Shown: positions 11,072-22,896, counted from the stretch's first letter. The stretch is DNA of 64,000 nt from Archegozetes longisetosus (GCA_018873245.2 JAEMBT020000009.1:3250242-3314241), one strand, 5' to 3'. Numbers and translations are program-made. The notes: generated by a model from the sequence alone, not told the origin.

Positions 11072-11695
11072 TAATTAATAAACTTGTTTTATAAAACAGC
11101 TTATGAACTGAATTTGTAAAATAGTAAAAGAAATCAATTTCAATTCAATTCAAACTCTAATTATAACTTAGATAATTATAATTCTAAATATCATATCATG
11201 GTAAAATTTTAATTGTTAAATTTTGAATTATTACACTTTAAATATTGGAAATTTTGAATTTTTTATTGAAAAATTATCTAGATACTTTAAGTGTAATTTT
11301 GAAGAAAATTTAAAGAGCATTTTATTTCTGATTGATCAAGTCTAATTTTATCAAAATTGGGTAACAGTATTAAAAGTTATGACCATTTTTAAAAATAAAT
11401 GTTTAACCCTTCACAGGAGCGGTTTGAAAACTTCCACTATTAGTACTCGTGGCTGAAAAATTTTAGGCGAGTCTAAAGTCACTCTAAGTGTTAGAAATCT
11501 AATAATCTTAACACACTTTTAATACTGGCAGCTTATGTCAAAGGCTAGCATAGTTGTTAAAAATTCAGCCAAATTATAAGGCAACTATTATCGATGCATT
11601 TCCCGGGTAAAAGTCTTTATAACGGTAGGACTCGTGGCTGATTAGTTTATATGTGCGAGATTTTAATAAATGGCTGTATAGTGAGCTCTAAACAC

Positions 11696-12995
11696 TCGTC
11701 ATATAAATGATTGATTTTTAAGAGTGGTAATCAAAATTTCTAAAGTTTACAACTATTGAAGCGCTCAACCGATATGCTTAAGACTTATATTTCTGGAATC
11801 TGTTTGCAAAAGCCTTTGAAATGACATGCATATCACCAATGTCCATCGGTGTACTTATTGGAACAGATGATGATATGGGGTCTACCACAATTCTTCCATG
11901 CACAATTCTTCCACACTTTTCAATTGATCACAGAATATAAGTGATGACTATTTCAAGTCAAATTGACCAACGAATAGTAACTATTGGCCATTTCTATATC
12001 AGATGACCTACGGAAGACAACTGATGACCATTTTCAATTCAAATGACCTACGGGAAGTAACTTATGGCCATTTCTATATCAGATGAACTACGGGAGTCGA
12101 ACGATGACCATTTTTAATTCAGACGACTTACGGGAAGCAACTGATGACCATTTCTATATCAGATGATCTACAGGAGACGAACGATGACTATTTCTATATC
12201 AGATGATCTACGGGAGACGAACGATGACTATTTCTATATCAGACCACCTACGGGAAGTAACTGATGGCCATTTTCAATTCAGATGAACTACGGGAAGCAA
12301 TTGATGGCCATTTCTATATCAAATGACCTACGGAAGACGAACGATGACCATTTCTATATCAGATAAACCGAGAGGAACGATGACCATTTCCATCTCAGAT
12401 AACATACGGGGAATGATTGATGGCTATTTCTATATCAGATAACTGCGAAAGGAAACCGATGACCATTCTCAATTCAGATGACCTATGAGGAGTAACTGAT
12501 AACCATTTTTTATATTATTAGGTCATCAGTTGCCTTTAATAGTTCATCTGATATAAAAATAGTCATCATTCGTCTCCCGTAGGTCATTTGATATAGAAAT
12601 GGCCATAAGTTACTTCCCGTAGTTCATCTGAATTGAAAATGGTCATCAGTTGCTTTCCGTAAGTCGTCTCAATTAAAAATGGTCATCGTTCGTATCCCGT
12701 AGTTTATCTGATAAAGTTATGGTCATTAGTTACTATTCGTTGGTCAATTCGACTTGAAATGGTCATCACTTATATTCTGTGATCAATTGAAAAGTGTGGA
12801 AGAATTGTGTTATGGAAGAATTGTGCATGGAAGAATTGTGTCACTCCCGATGATATGCACATCAATTAAAAGGTTTTTGCACACAGTTTCCACAAATATA
12901 AGTCTTAGTCATATCAGTTGAGCGCTTCAAGAGTTGTAAGCTTTGGAAATTTGATTACCACTCTTAAAAATCAATCATCTATATGATGACGAGTG
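11696..12995. mobile_element. Foldback MITE, family 1 copy 2, split by an inner foldback
   Basis: Both halves match the element at 5598-5932: the arms begin and end ACACTCGTC...GACGAGTGT, and the centre contains GAACAGATGATGATATG. That centre is interrupted at the loop by the 971-bp inner element. The copy at 5.6 kb shows the uninterrupted sequence (ACAGATGATAATATGCACATC region, about 5780-5800), so it is a natural empty site. Confidence 0.75.
11878..12848. mobile_element. Foldback-type element with minisatellite arms and 9-bp target duplication
   Basis: Flanked by GATGATATG on both sides (11869-11877 and 12849-12857), a perfect 9-bp duplication. The termini are inverted (GGG, then CACAATTCTTCCATGCACAA on the left, complement on the right). 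The arms are built from tandem units of about 40 bp (GATGACCATTTCTATATCAG, then a variable ATGACCTACGGGAAG part): about 14 units in one orientation at 11940-12500 and about 6 in the opposite orientation at 12530-12780. Long tandem-repeat arms plus a 9-bp duplication are the hallmark of Drosophila Foldback elements. No transposase inside, so non-autonomous. Confidence 0.8.
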
Positions 12996-13544
12996 TTTAG
13001 AACTCACTATAAAGCCATTTACTTAGAACTTTGCATATATAAACTAATCAGCCACGAGTCCTACCGTTATAAAGACTTTTACCCGGGAAATGCATCGATA
13101 ATGGTTGCCTTATAGTTTGACTGAATTTTTAACCAATATTCTAGCCTCTGGTATGAGTCATGAATATTGAAAGCTTGTGTTATGCTTGATAGAGGAATAG
13201 TGATGTAGTAAAGCTCCTGGTTCGCAAGTTTTGCTGCTGCACACTTTGAGTGGAAAGCAAACCTCTCACCAGAACTTGTCCTGAGGAAAAGCACTGAAAT
13301 GTTATATGAAAATACTGATGTGTTCGGGACTCGTGCCTGAAAAATTCTAATCGTAGTATGTTGAAAATTAATATGAAACTAATTAAATTGAATTTTTTAA
13401 AAATGAATTATACCATTCTATAACCAGAAACTTTTCTGAGGAATACCTAAAATTTTTCAGGTGTGACGCGAATCTACGATTTTTAATGAAAATTCAGTTA
13501 TAATGGCAGATATTTCAGCCATGGTTCCAGTGAAGGGTTAAAAA

Positions 13545-15110
13545 GTAAAAAGTGAAGAGTGATAAAGAACGAAAAGTGGAATGAAGAGTGAAAAATGGAG
13601 ATGTGAAGTGGTGGACCACCATATCTTATAGAACTTTCATCAGTTCCCGAAAGTATTGAAATCAAATTTACAACTTTAGATTTTTATAATAATTTGATTT
13701 AAACGCTTTTAGACTATTAATTTCAAATACTCGTCGAGATCTATCTAATGACACCTATGACGTAGGTGGACGCCGAGGGTAGTTGTCCATAGAGTTCTGG
13801 GCATTTCCATTTTAAGTATATTGTGTCAGTTGAGATATTGTTTTGCTTTCGGAAGTTTCAGATGCTTAAGTTTGAAGCATTTCTCCAGTTACTTGACTTT
13901 TAGTATTATTGATATGCATGTATAAAATTGCTTTCTTCGGTTTAACACACTTATGGTTGTAATACATAAATCAGTAATACTTTGTATTCAATTGAGCTTT
14001 ATAAATATTAAGTAAATCTCTTTCTAGTTGTTACTTCGTGTATAACGACTGATGAACGATTTTTAATATTAAAAATTAACTAATTTCACGAATCTTTCTA
14101 TGAATAAAATATCTGATTTATACAGAAGTGATTCCTTTAATTGTTTTGTTCGTAAAGAGAATCAAATATAATTTGAATAAACAGTAAGTTAAGGGAACAA
14201 AAATTGCAATCGACTTTTGTAACAATAAATTCAAAAAATTTATTATATTCCAAGCAGTAACAGCAAAGATGTAGCAATAGCAATGCGATTGTATTAATAT
14301 TATAATATGCAACGAAACTTTTGTAAGCGGTACAGCTCCACCACAAGAATTACATATCTGTATTATATATCGAAATAAAGTTTATTCTAAATAGAATTAA
14401 AATATTCAATCAATATGACGGCGATTAGTGGCTATTACGGCAGAAATTATTGAAGGATGTGAACATAACAAATTAACAATTAATTTGGAGGTTGTTTCCG
14501 ATTCTTTTAAAACCTCTTTAACGTGTTCCTTCAGAATTTCTTCAGAAAACCCTTTCTCTGCCAGTCTCAGATAACATTTTCTTGACAACTTCATCTTTGA
14601 TAATTGAACAATAAAGCAATAATTTGAAAATGTTACGTTTCAAGCTTAACACTATGTGGCACTACAATTTTTTCAGGAAACACAATATGCCACTTAATTC
14701 AATTTAAAATAATCTTTAATATGATATATAATTTATATATGTACCTTTAATGGTTAGGGTTGTACCCCATGCGAAGTTTTCATTGCATCGCTGTGATTTA
14801 AAATTATGCTTCAAATCAAAAACAAACAAAATCGTTAGTGAAAGATATATTAATAAATCTGGTTATATATTCAACATTAAGGATTGATAGTTTGAGTAGT
14901 GATCAGTGACTACTTTTCATCGATACTAAATCCTTGATTAAACTAGGATGAAACAATAGGTAACAAATAATAAGACATCAATGGTATTAAAGAAAAGTAT
15001 TAACTGCAAAGCATTTATGATAACACTCATTCAGATAATAGATTTTTAAAATTTTTTACTACAACTAAAAGGATTAAAGCGTTGAATTTCTGTTATGGTT
15101 TGAATTCTTT
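13545..15110. other. Intergenic; dispersed repeat and one unassigned short ORF
   Basis: At about 13735-13800 lies a motif (CTCGTCGAGATCTATC.AATGACAC) that recurs at about 23722-23755 inside an hAT-like relic. A 62-residue minus-strand frame at 14406-14594 has a regular charged helical pattern, but no neighbour exon or family could be recognised. The rest is AT-rich. The duplicated chemoreceptor segment starts at about 14997. Confidence 0.45.
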
Positions 15111-15112
15111 TT

Positions 15113-16467
15113 CTAATTTGATGAATTATTTTTCGATATTTCGATCAATTTCAAGAGAAAAATGATTGTAAGAGCGATCATCTATGATATTGAAAATGAT
15201 TAATAAACAAGTAAATTAAACTGTTTTGAACTCAATAAAAATCAATACTGACTTCATATCCACGAAAATAATTAATAATAAATAGTTTCCAACAATAAAA
15301 TCCAACTCTTTTCTGACCACATCTCTCAATAAATGACATAAACTATAATTAAAGTAAATTTAATAAAATTATATTTATATAAAATTTTATTCAGACCTTC
15401 AAACGTTTAGATTTATTCAAATGTCTGCCATTGTGTGATAGGATACAAGAATTGAATAACTTATAGGATTTATTAGCTTCACAATAAACTGATGATGCAG
15501 TCTTTGTGATCAATATCAGAATCCAAATAAATATAAGACTGACATAGAAAAAAAGAAATCTTAGAAGAAAATTCATTTTTCCAAACAAAGATTGATAAAC
15601 AATTGTATTTATTATGGATGCGAGTGATATCCAAATATAAAACAAAAATGTTGACCAATAGTTATTGTTATAATCATTGATTTCTTCATATGTTGACATT
15701 AATGACTGCATTAAACTTAACAAATCCAAACGTAACTTATTTCGGGTTTTAAGCGAATTTCTTATGCCTTCATTGATTCGGAATATTTTGCATTTGAGAT
15801 AATAGCATATTATATAGAAATAAACTATTTGTGAGATAATAATAGTGAAGACATAATAAGCAGTAGTTGCCCACAAAATAGTGTGAGGAATACCAAACAT
15901 TACAAATTGCTTAACCGTTTCATTTACAACGAATGCTGCAAATGCTAGAATAATAGTAGTCCAGAATAGTAGATTAGGAATAAATTTCCATATGGAGAAT
16001 AAGATTTTCGTAATTTTAATCAAATTATAGATATCTTCTCTATTTGTTAGACCAATACTTTTGGGAGAAACCAATCCCGAAAGCATTTGAAGTAGTTTAA
16101 GATAAGAGGGTTTTATATTATTGTTATAGTTGTAATAATGAAGAATTTGGGACCCAATTGATACGAATGTTGCAAGACAGGTCGCAGTATTAATGTGTAA
16201 TCTAGCATTTAGAAAATATGTCCAGTCTCCAATATATATATAAAATTGACGATCTTTTTCAGAAGTGAATATTGAAATAATGGTACGTATTAATAGGTGT
16301 AATTGAATAATGAATATAAACTTTTGATTTCGAAATCCTTTCCTTTTGACGAATTGATTTGGAAATAGAGATAAAGAGATTCTATATGTATGAGAATTAA
16401 CTAAATTGATTACTAATTTTGGTGGTAAAACTTTATTAAGATCGAAATCACTATTTTCAGACTTCAT
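15113..16467 (-). CDS. Gustatory-receptor-like seven-TM chemoreceptor, copy A (intact)
   Basis: Three exons: 16467-15397 (357 codons), 15342-15253 (30 codons), 15181-15113 (22 codons plus TAG), predicting 409 residues, normal for arthropod GRs. All introns are phase 0. Exon 1 holds six hydrophobic segments (about residues 48-66, 82-113, 160-178, 188-222, 274-293, 300-320) and ends ..LNKSKRLK. Exon 2 encodes FIERCGQKRVGFYCW, and exon 3 the last hydrophobic stretch IALTIIFLLKLIE. The family forms tetrameric ligand-gated cation channels in the membrane of chemosensory neurons; here the function is inferred from topology and gene structure. The exon-1 donor is GTCTGA, unusual but conserved in all four copies. 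About 97% identical to copy B. Without splicing the frame stops right after exon 1, so a single-exon annotation would lose the last TM. Confidence 0.82.
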
Positions 16468-16479
16468 TCACAATATATA

Positions 16480-17440
16480 TATGTTTTTATATAGGAATAG
16501 AAATGTTTTATTATAAACTAATTAATTTTCAGATACGAGAAATTTGTGACACTTTTAGGAATTATTAATAAACTTACATATTCTATAAACACAGAGCGCG
16601 AGTACTAAACAGCAGCCGAGAAATATTAGTTTAGCGACATAAAATAAAAATAATTCTGTTTTATTTGAACATATATTTAATGTCGACTAATGTTAGTAAT
16701 TTATGACCTAATGATGTTGGCACAAATTATTTTGCTCAATAATAACACAAAAATTTATTTGATGCATTCTCTAATTAATTTTCTTAGTATTAGACATAAT
16801 TCTATGACGTCTTCATTGTTTTAATTTACTTCTGCAAATGATTATTATTAAGGTAATAAAAACTCAAATTAATTTAGAAGTTTCTAATGATATGAATGTA
16901 GTTTTCACTCAATAAGCATATAAGCATCAAACTTAAGAAAAATCAATATCGCCATAACTAAATATAGACCTATTTAGAGTTCATATTAATTGCAAAAATA
17001 CGAAACATCAAACTAAAAATGCATAAATTGTATTTAAATTTTTATTCAGAAAGAATATCGAGAACATATCAAAAACTTGAATAAATCAAGTGTTACTTTA
17101 GTTCAAGTTTTCATTACTAAAAATGTAAAAAAATATATTTGATGCGAGTGCAGAGAGAAGTAAATCATTTACTATAATAAAACCCTACTCTTTTCTTAAC
17201 AATTCCTTCAGTTAATTTCCTATAATTAAAGTTACGAAAAGTTAAGAACATTAATAGTCAAACTTTTAAGCTGATCCACTGATTTTAATCGAAACTACTC
17301 TATATTTTTTTTAATTTATAAATTTGTTTCTCATCTGTGAGATCAATACTTTTTCTAAAATTAAACCAGAAATCATTCGAAATTATTGGAGAAATGAGTG
17401 CTTTATATTATACTTATAATTGAAATTGAATGAAAAAACA
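16480..17440. other. 5' flank of receptor A
   Basis: No ORF. Alignable with 21480-22370 but visibly more diverged than the gene. TATATATATG-type sequence just upstream of the start (about 16470-16480) is conserved in copy B and is a possible core promoter or leader, not proven. Confidence 0.5.
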
Positions 17441-17453
17441 AGAGTATTGCAAT

Positions 17454-18726
17454 CAGTGATGCTCAACGATCGAACGTTTGGCGCTCGGTAGCGAGTGCGA
17501 GCGTCGAGCGTTCTGATTTCACTGAGAGTGAGTGGACGCTCGAACGTCTGACCACCGAGCGCTAAGAGCGAGCGTTGAGCGTCAAGCCTTAGTACGTATT
17601 TTTCCATAGCAATTCCTCAAAATGTTAGTTTTTATAAAACTTTCTATGCTTCGGAAACCTCTGTCTCTAACAGTAGACAAAAAGCTCGAGAAACAACATC
17701 TTGTGAAAGTAACAGCCAAATTCAGTTTTATTCCCAACCTTTGCATTGCTATTTCCAGTGGGCAATACTTAAGCAGTACACTTCTCAAAGCTATTCCCAA
17801 TGTCAGGTTTATGTTCATTTTATGCGATCGCTTAACTTACTATAAGACTCCCAAAAGTGTCAAAAATTAATTTAAACTATTGCTTCTCAATTCAATCGAT
17901 TTAATTTTAATTATTTTAGTAGATATCTATATTTAATTTGATTTCCAAAAACACTTTAAATTAATTTTTGACACTTTGGGAGTCTTATAGTAAGTTAAGC
18001 GATCGCATAAAACGAACATAAACCTGACATTGGAAATAGTTTTGAGAAGTGCGCTACTTAAGTATTGCCCACTGGAAATAGTAATGCAGAGGTTGAAAAT
18101 ACAACTGAATTTGGCTGTAACATCTGCTACTGTAAGGGAAAATGCATGCGTTTGTGTCCATGTAAGAAAAATAATATATACAAAAAACCATTCCCGTGAT
18201 TTGTCTGAATGTAAAAATGAGTAATTTCATTGGATAAAACTGAAAATTGCTGTTCTTAAAAATTGATATACCAATACATATATTATGAAGTATGAGAAAA
18301 TTTCAAAGATTTTGATCAGATCTTTCTATCATCTCCTTATAAACCTTTTACCTCCAGAGATTCACAAGCGGTATTAAAGGGTCAAATATTTACCGTGGCG
18401 TTTGACAACTTTTTGAGTCTTAAATTAAATGTGTTCACATATCTTCAATATAAGCATTTCATTTATATGGCATCAGCTTTTAAACTAAAGTATTTGTTTG
18501 AATGGTTTTCATTCAGTGAGTATCATATTTATAAAATCACATTTATATACAGATAAAATTACAGCTCAAATAAAATAAATCTTGTGTTGAAAAAACTGTT
18601 CAATTCATGAGCTTTGCTGACTTGACGCTCGGTAAACGCTCAGCGTTCGAGTGCCTCGAAAAAGGAAGCGCCGAGTGTTTCATTTTCCCTAAGCGTAAGT
18701 ACGAGCGTCGAGCGTTTGCATCACTG
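17454..18726. mobile_element. hAT-like non-autonomous element, 8-bp target duplication
   Basis: Flanked by ATTGCAAT at 17446-17453 and 18727-18734. Unit B has the empty site (GAGTATTGAAATAATATTTG at about 22352). Termini are inverted (CAGTGATGCTCAACG / CGTTTGCATCACTG). CAG-type ends and 8-bp duplications are typical of hAT. Both ends are GC-richer and full of GAGCG/CGCTC motifs (17460-17590 and 18600-18720). The centre is a separate long palindrome (about 17710-18122). The apparent ORFs inside are palindrome shadows, and no transposase is encoded. Confidence 0.82.
17710..18122. repeat. Long palindrome at the core of the hAT-like element
   Basis: Left arm about 17710-17880 (AACAGCCAAATTCAGTTTT ... 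ATGCGATCGCTTAACTTAC ... GACTCCCAAAAGTGTC), right arm about 17955-18122 with the complements in reverse order (GACACTTTGGGAGTC, GTAAGTTAAGCGATCGCAT, CTGAATTTGGCTGT). Arms about 165 bp, loop about 75 bp. It could be an independent foldback nested in the hAT-like element. Confidence 0.75.
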
Positions 18727-19174
18727 ATTGCAATAATATTTGCATGAGTTTTTATTTTCATGTAGTAGTAAAATTTATAAATATGTAAATAATAATATTC
18801 TATCATCAAGTGAGTTAGTTTCGTAACAGACAATTATGCTATCAATTTTTTATCAGTAATTACATATTTAAATAGTTTTGAAAATTTCATAAATGAGAAT
18901 ATTTCATAGTTCCCTTTGAATGTTTGAAAATTATTTTAAGATTAAACTTGTGATCAATAAAAATATAATTCTAAGTCCTTATGGCACAAGCGTTGTATAA
19001 AACAGAGTATGGGTACAGAAGAGAGACATTGAAAAAATTATCATATTTAAGACTAGATATGAATATATCTTTTCAATATAAAGCGATTGTTTTCTCATTA
19101 TAAACTTGTTCTAAAATTTGACAAATAACTGCTTCGTTCGTGAGATATTTTCTGTGAAACTAAGTCAGAAATTA

Positions 19175-19990
19175 TATAAAAATCTTTAGATATAAGACCT
19201 TTTAATCATTCTCTTAGTCCTAATAATGAAGTTGATATAAATAATGAGCCCTATAGACAGAAATCAGTATTATATTGCTATAAATTCTTGTGACCGAAAA
19301 ATGATAATGATCTCTAATACAATTTTATATTTATTGTGATCAGACTATACACTAAACTTGATAAATAAACACTAATAGTAGAATATTTTATGAATAAAGT
19401 CTCACTCAATTTTCAAATAGATTTATTTTTTATCCTTTATAATAAAGTTTATGATCAGTTCTATCACTGTTCAACAGAGAAATATTGTAAACTAGTTTAT
19501 TATACAAACTGAGTTTTAAATAGAAACTCCTATGACTTAATATATATGCTCATATACTCAAGACGCATTATCATCTGGTTCTACTCGTTCTATAATAGTT
19601 ATCAACGCATGGCTGGGTCCAAAATTATTCGATAAATCAGGACTTATCTAATCTAATGTCACATGAGGAACAGTATTTTTTTTGAATAAATATTCTTTAT
19701 TTGGCATTATTAATGTTCTAGTTTAAGGTACAACTTATTTTTAAACCATTGTGAACGAAACAAACATTCTTATACTAAACTATTTAACCATTTATTTCAT
19801 TATTAAACAATAACATTCTAAGCAATATATATCAACGAAATAGTTCAAATATGAAATATAAACGATTTTTTTCAATTTACGACATGTTAACCCTCGGGTT
19901 CTCACCTAATCTTTGTGGGACAAAACACTCAATTGGACAATGCATAATATGCAGTTGATATTGGGTGAGAACTAAATTAAAGATTTAGAA
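19175..19990. other. Spacer between tandem units A and B
   Basis: No gene recognised. AT-rich, with short microsatellite-like stretches. It is not part of the duplicated homology. Confidence 0.5.
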
Positions 19991-20106
19991 ACGTATTAAC
20001 TACATTATATTCATGATAACACTCATTCAAATAATAGATTTTTAAAAATTTCTTACTAAAATTAAAAAGATTTAAACATTAAATATCTGTTATGTTATGA
20101 AATCTA

Positions 20107-21461
20107 TTAGTTTGACAAATTATTTTTCGACACTTCGATCAATTTCAAGAGAAAAATGATTGTAAGAGCGAACATCTATGATAATGAAAATTATTGATAA
20201 ACAAGTATATTAAACTGTTTTGAACTCAATAAAAATCAATACTGACTTCATATCCACGAAAATAATTAATAATAAATAGTTTCCAACAATAAAATCCAAC
20301 TCTTTTCTGACCACATCTCTCAATAAATGACATTAACTATAATTAAAGTAAATTTAATAAAATTATAATTACATAAAATTTTATTCAGACCTTCAAACGT
20401 TTAGATTTATTCAAATATCTACCATTGAGTGATAGGATACAAGAATTGAATAACTTATAGGATTTATTAGCTTCACAATAAACTGATGATGCAGTCTTTG
20501 TGATCAATATCAGAATCCAAATAAATATAAGACTGACGTAGAAAAAAAGAAATCTTAGTAGAAAATTCATTTTTCCAAACAAAGATTGATAAACAAGTAT
20601 ATTTATTATGGATGCGAGTGATATCCAAATATAAAACAAAAATGTTGACCAATAGTTATTGTTATAATCATTGATTTCTTCATATGTAGACATTAATGAC
20701 TGCATTAAACTTAACACATCCAAACGTAACTTATTTCGGGTTTTAAGTGAATTTCTTATGCCTTCATTGATTCGGAATATTTTGCATTTGAGATAATAGC
20801 ATATTATGTAGAAATAAACTATTTGTGAGATAATAATAGTGAAGACATAATAAGCAGTAGTTGCCCACAAAATAGTGTGAGGAATACCAAACATTACAAA
20901 TTGCTTAACCGTTTCATTTACAACGAATGCTGCAAATGCTAGAATAATAGTAGTCCAGAATAGTAGATTAGGAATAAATTTCCATATAGAAAATAAGATT
21001 TTCGTAATTTTAATCAAATTATAGATATCTTCTCTATTTGTTAGACCAATACTTTTGGGAGAAACCAATCCCGAAAGCATTTGAAGTAGTTTAAGATAAG
21101 AGGGTTTTATATTATTGTTATAGTTGTAATAATGAAGAATTTGAGACCCAATTGATACGAATGTTCCAAGACAAGTCGCAGTATTAATGTGTAATCTAGC
21201 ATTGAGAAAATATGTCCAGTCTCCAATATATATATAAAATTGACGATCTTTTTCAGAAGTGAATATTGAAATAATGGTACGTATTAATAGGTGTAATTGA
21301 ATAATGAATATAAACTTTGGACTTTGAAACCCATTACTTTTGACGAATCGATTTGGAAATAGAGATAAAGAGATTCTATATGTATGAGAATGAACTAAAT
21401 TGATTACTAATTTTGGTGGTAAAACTTTATTAAGATCGAAATCACTATTTTCAAACTTCAT
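20107..21461 (-). CDS. Gustatory-receptor-like seven-TM chemoreceptor, copy B (intact)
   Basis: Same structure as copy A: exons 21461-20391, 20336-20247 and 20175-20107 (stop TAA), 409 residues. Exon 2 starts with Leu where A has Phe. Exon 3 reads MFALTIIFLLKLIEVSKNNLSN. Most exon-1 substitutions sit near the N-terminus (for example VKSNGFQSPKF versus VKRKGFRNQKF in A), while the middle is almost unchanged. No stop or frameshift is seen, and the splice signals match copy A. Tandem arrays of near-identical receptors are usual for large mite chemoreceptor families. The orientation is the same as A, so the duplication was head-to-tail. Confidence 0.82.
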
Positions 21462-22385
21462 TCACAATATATATATGTTTTTATATAGGAATAGAAATGT
21501 TTTATCAGAAACTAATTAATTTTTTAAAATAAGAAGTCTGTGACGCTCTTAGAAATTATTGACAGACTTACATATTCTAGAAACACTGAGCGCGAAGACC
21601 AGATAGTAGTTTATAGATATTATTCTAACTAATTAAAATACTAATAATTCTGTTTTATTTGAACTTTAATTCAATTTTTAAAAATATTACTAATTTACGA
21701 CCCAATGATATTTGCATAATTTTTATGTTGAATATTAATACAAGAATTAATTCGAGACATTTATCAATTAATTCCATAATATGAGACTTAAGTCATAACG
21801 TCTTATTATTACAATTTATTTCTGCGAATGATTATTATCATGCAAAGAAAACTTCAAATTATTTAGATATTTTCTGATGTTGTGAGTGTATTTTTTGTTT
21901 AAGAAGTATATAAGCATTAAACTTGAAAAAATCAATAATTAAACATTGATCTATTTAGAGATATTATTTATTTAACAAATACAGAACATCAGAACTGGAA
22001 GTGCACGTATTGTGTTTAAACTTTTGTTTAGAAAAAATATCGAGAATATAGTAAAACTTTAATAAAATTTTACTTTAGTTTAAGTTTATATTAATCAATA
22101 TTGTAAAAAATATATTTTATACATGTGTGAATAGATGAAAGTGAATAGTTTATTAAAATCTCACATTTTTCTGATCAGTTCTTTCGTTATTTCGTTAAAA
22201 TTAAAATTTTAAAAAATTAAGAGTACAGAATTAAGAATGTATTAGTAGTCGAACTTTTAAGCTATATATTCTTTGATTTTAATTGTTTGGGAAATGAGTG
22301 CTTCGTATTATTATTATTATTACAATTATAATTAAAGTGAACGAGAAAATACGAGTATTGAAATAATATTTGCGTGAATTTTTAT

Positions 22386-22613
22386 GAGTGTCATTGGGAT
22401 GTAGTTGTTAGCGAGTCCAACCTTAAGGCGCAGATTCCAGGTTCGAATCTTGTAGTCGCTGCACTTCTTTTACAGCGATTTGTTGGCCCCATGTCCCCAC
22501 TTGTAACCGACTCTGGTCCAATGCATATGTCCTGCCCGACCGCTTCGAGAAACTCACTCTGCAAAAGGGGCTCGAGTGAGTCTGCAGAAAGGGACAAAAC
22601 GTACGAATGTAAA
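22386..22613 (+). mobile_element. tRNA-related SINE-like insertion
   Basis: A 228-bp GC-richer insert absent from unit A, flanked by TGAATTTTTAT (22375-22385) and TGAATTTTCAT (22614-22624), an 11-bp duplication with one mismatch. It contains AACCTTAAGGCGCAGATTC, like the D-arm side of Leu/Ser tRNAs, then the internal B-box GGTTCGAATCTTG at about 22440. This order, plus the variable-length duplication, fits a tRNA-derived SINE. No clear poly-A tail. The overlapping 80-94 residue ORFs are not credible genes. Confidence 0.6.
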
Positions 22614-22896
22614 TGAATTTTCATTTTCATTTTATGTAGTGGTAAAATTAATGTGTTTGAATAAAATTTCATCATAAAATGAATTTATTTCATAACAAAT
22701 AGGAATGATATGAAGTTTCTATCATTATATTTCTAGATAGCTTTGAAAATGTTATAAATAAGGATATTTCACAATTCGCTTTGAATGTTTGAAGAGTTCT
22801 TTATGATCAAACTTGTGGTCAATAAAATTATAATTCTAAGTTTATATAGTTATTCATTTGGCATATTCGTTGCATAAAACAGAGTGTGGGTACTGA

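Larger units (their letters stand above)
11405..13539. repeat. Outer palindromic element of a three-layer nested structure
   Basis: The left end reads AACCCTTCACAGGAGC and the right end is its inverted relative (CCAGTGAAGGGTT). Internal complementary blocks include ATGCATTTCCCGGGTAAAAG at about 11591 and its reverse complement CTTTTACCCGGGAAATGCAT at about 13075, and CTCGTGGCTGATTAG versus CTAATCAGCCACGAG. Arms are imperfect (about 300 bp left, 530 bp right). The middle layer (about 11696-12995) and inner layer (11878-12848) sit at its centre. The 71-residue minus-strand frame at 13079-13294 lies in the right arm and is probably not a gene. Confidence 0.65.
14997..19170. repeat. Tandem duplication unit A
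   Basis: The segment from the 3' flank of receptor A (ATGATAACACTCATTCA at about 15018) to the block GCTTCGTTCGTGAGATA at about 19130 is matched in the same order and orientation by 19993-24030. Homology is highest over the receptor gene and lower in the 5' flank (about 16500-17440). Unit A carries the 1273-bp hAT-like insertion absent from unit B. Confidence 0.8.

Noticed and set aside
11940-12780. CRISPR-like array (about 40-bp repeating units)
   Set aside because: Units are contiguous without unique spacers, occur in opposite orientations and form the arms of a foldback element in a eukaryotic genome.
13079-13294. 71-residue minus-strand ORF as a gene
   Set aside because: It lies in the arm of the outer palindrome and its sequence is determined by repeat content.
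17383-18224. ORFs of 64-82 residues on both strands
   Set aside because: They mirror each other across the palindrome inside the hAT-like element.
22374-22675. 80- and 94-residue ORFs
   Set aside because: They run over the SINE-like insertion and its borders on both strands.
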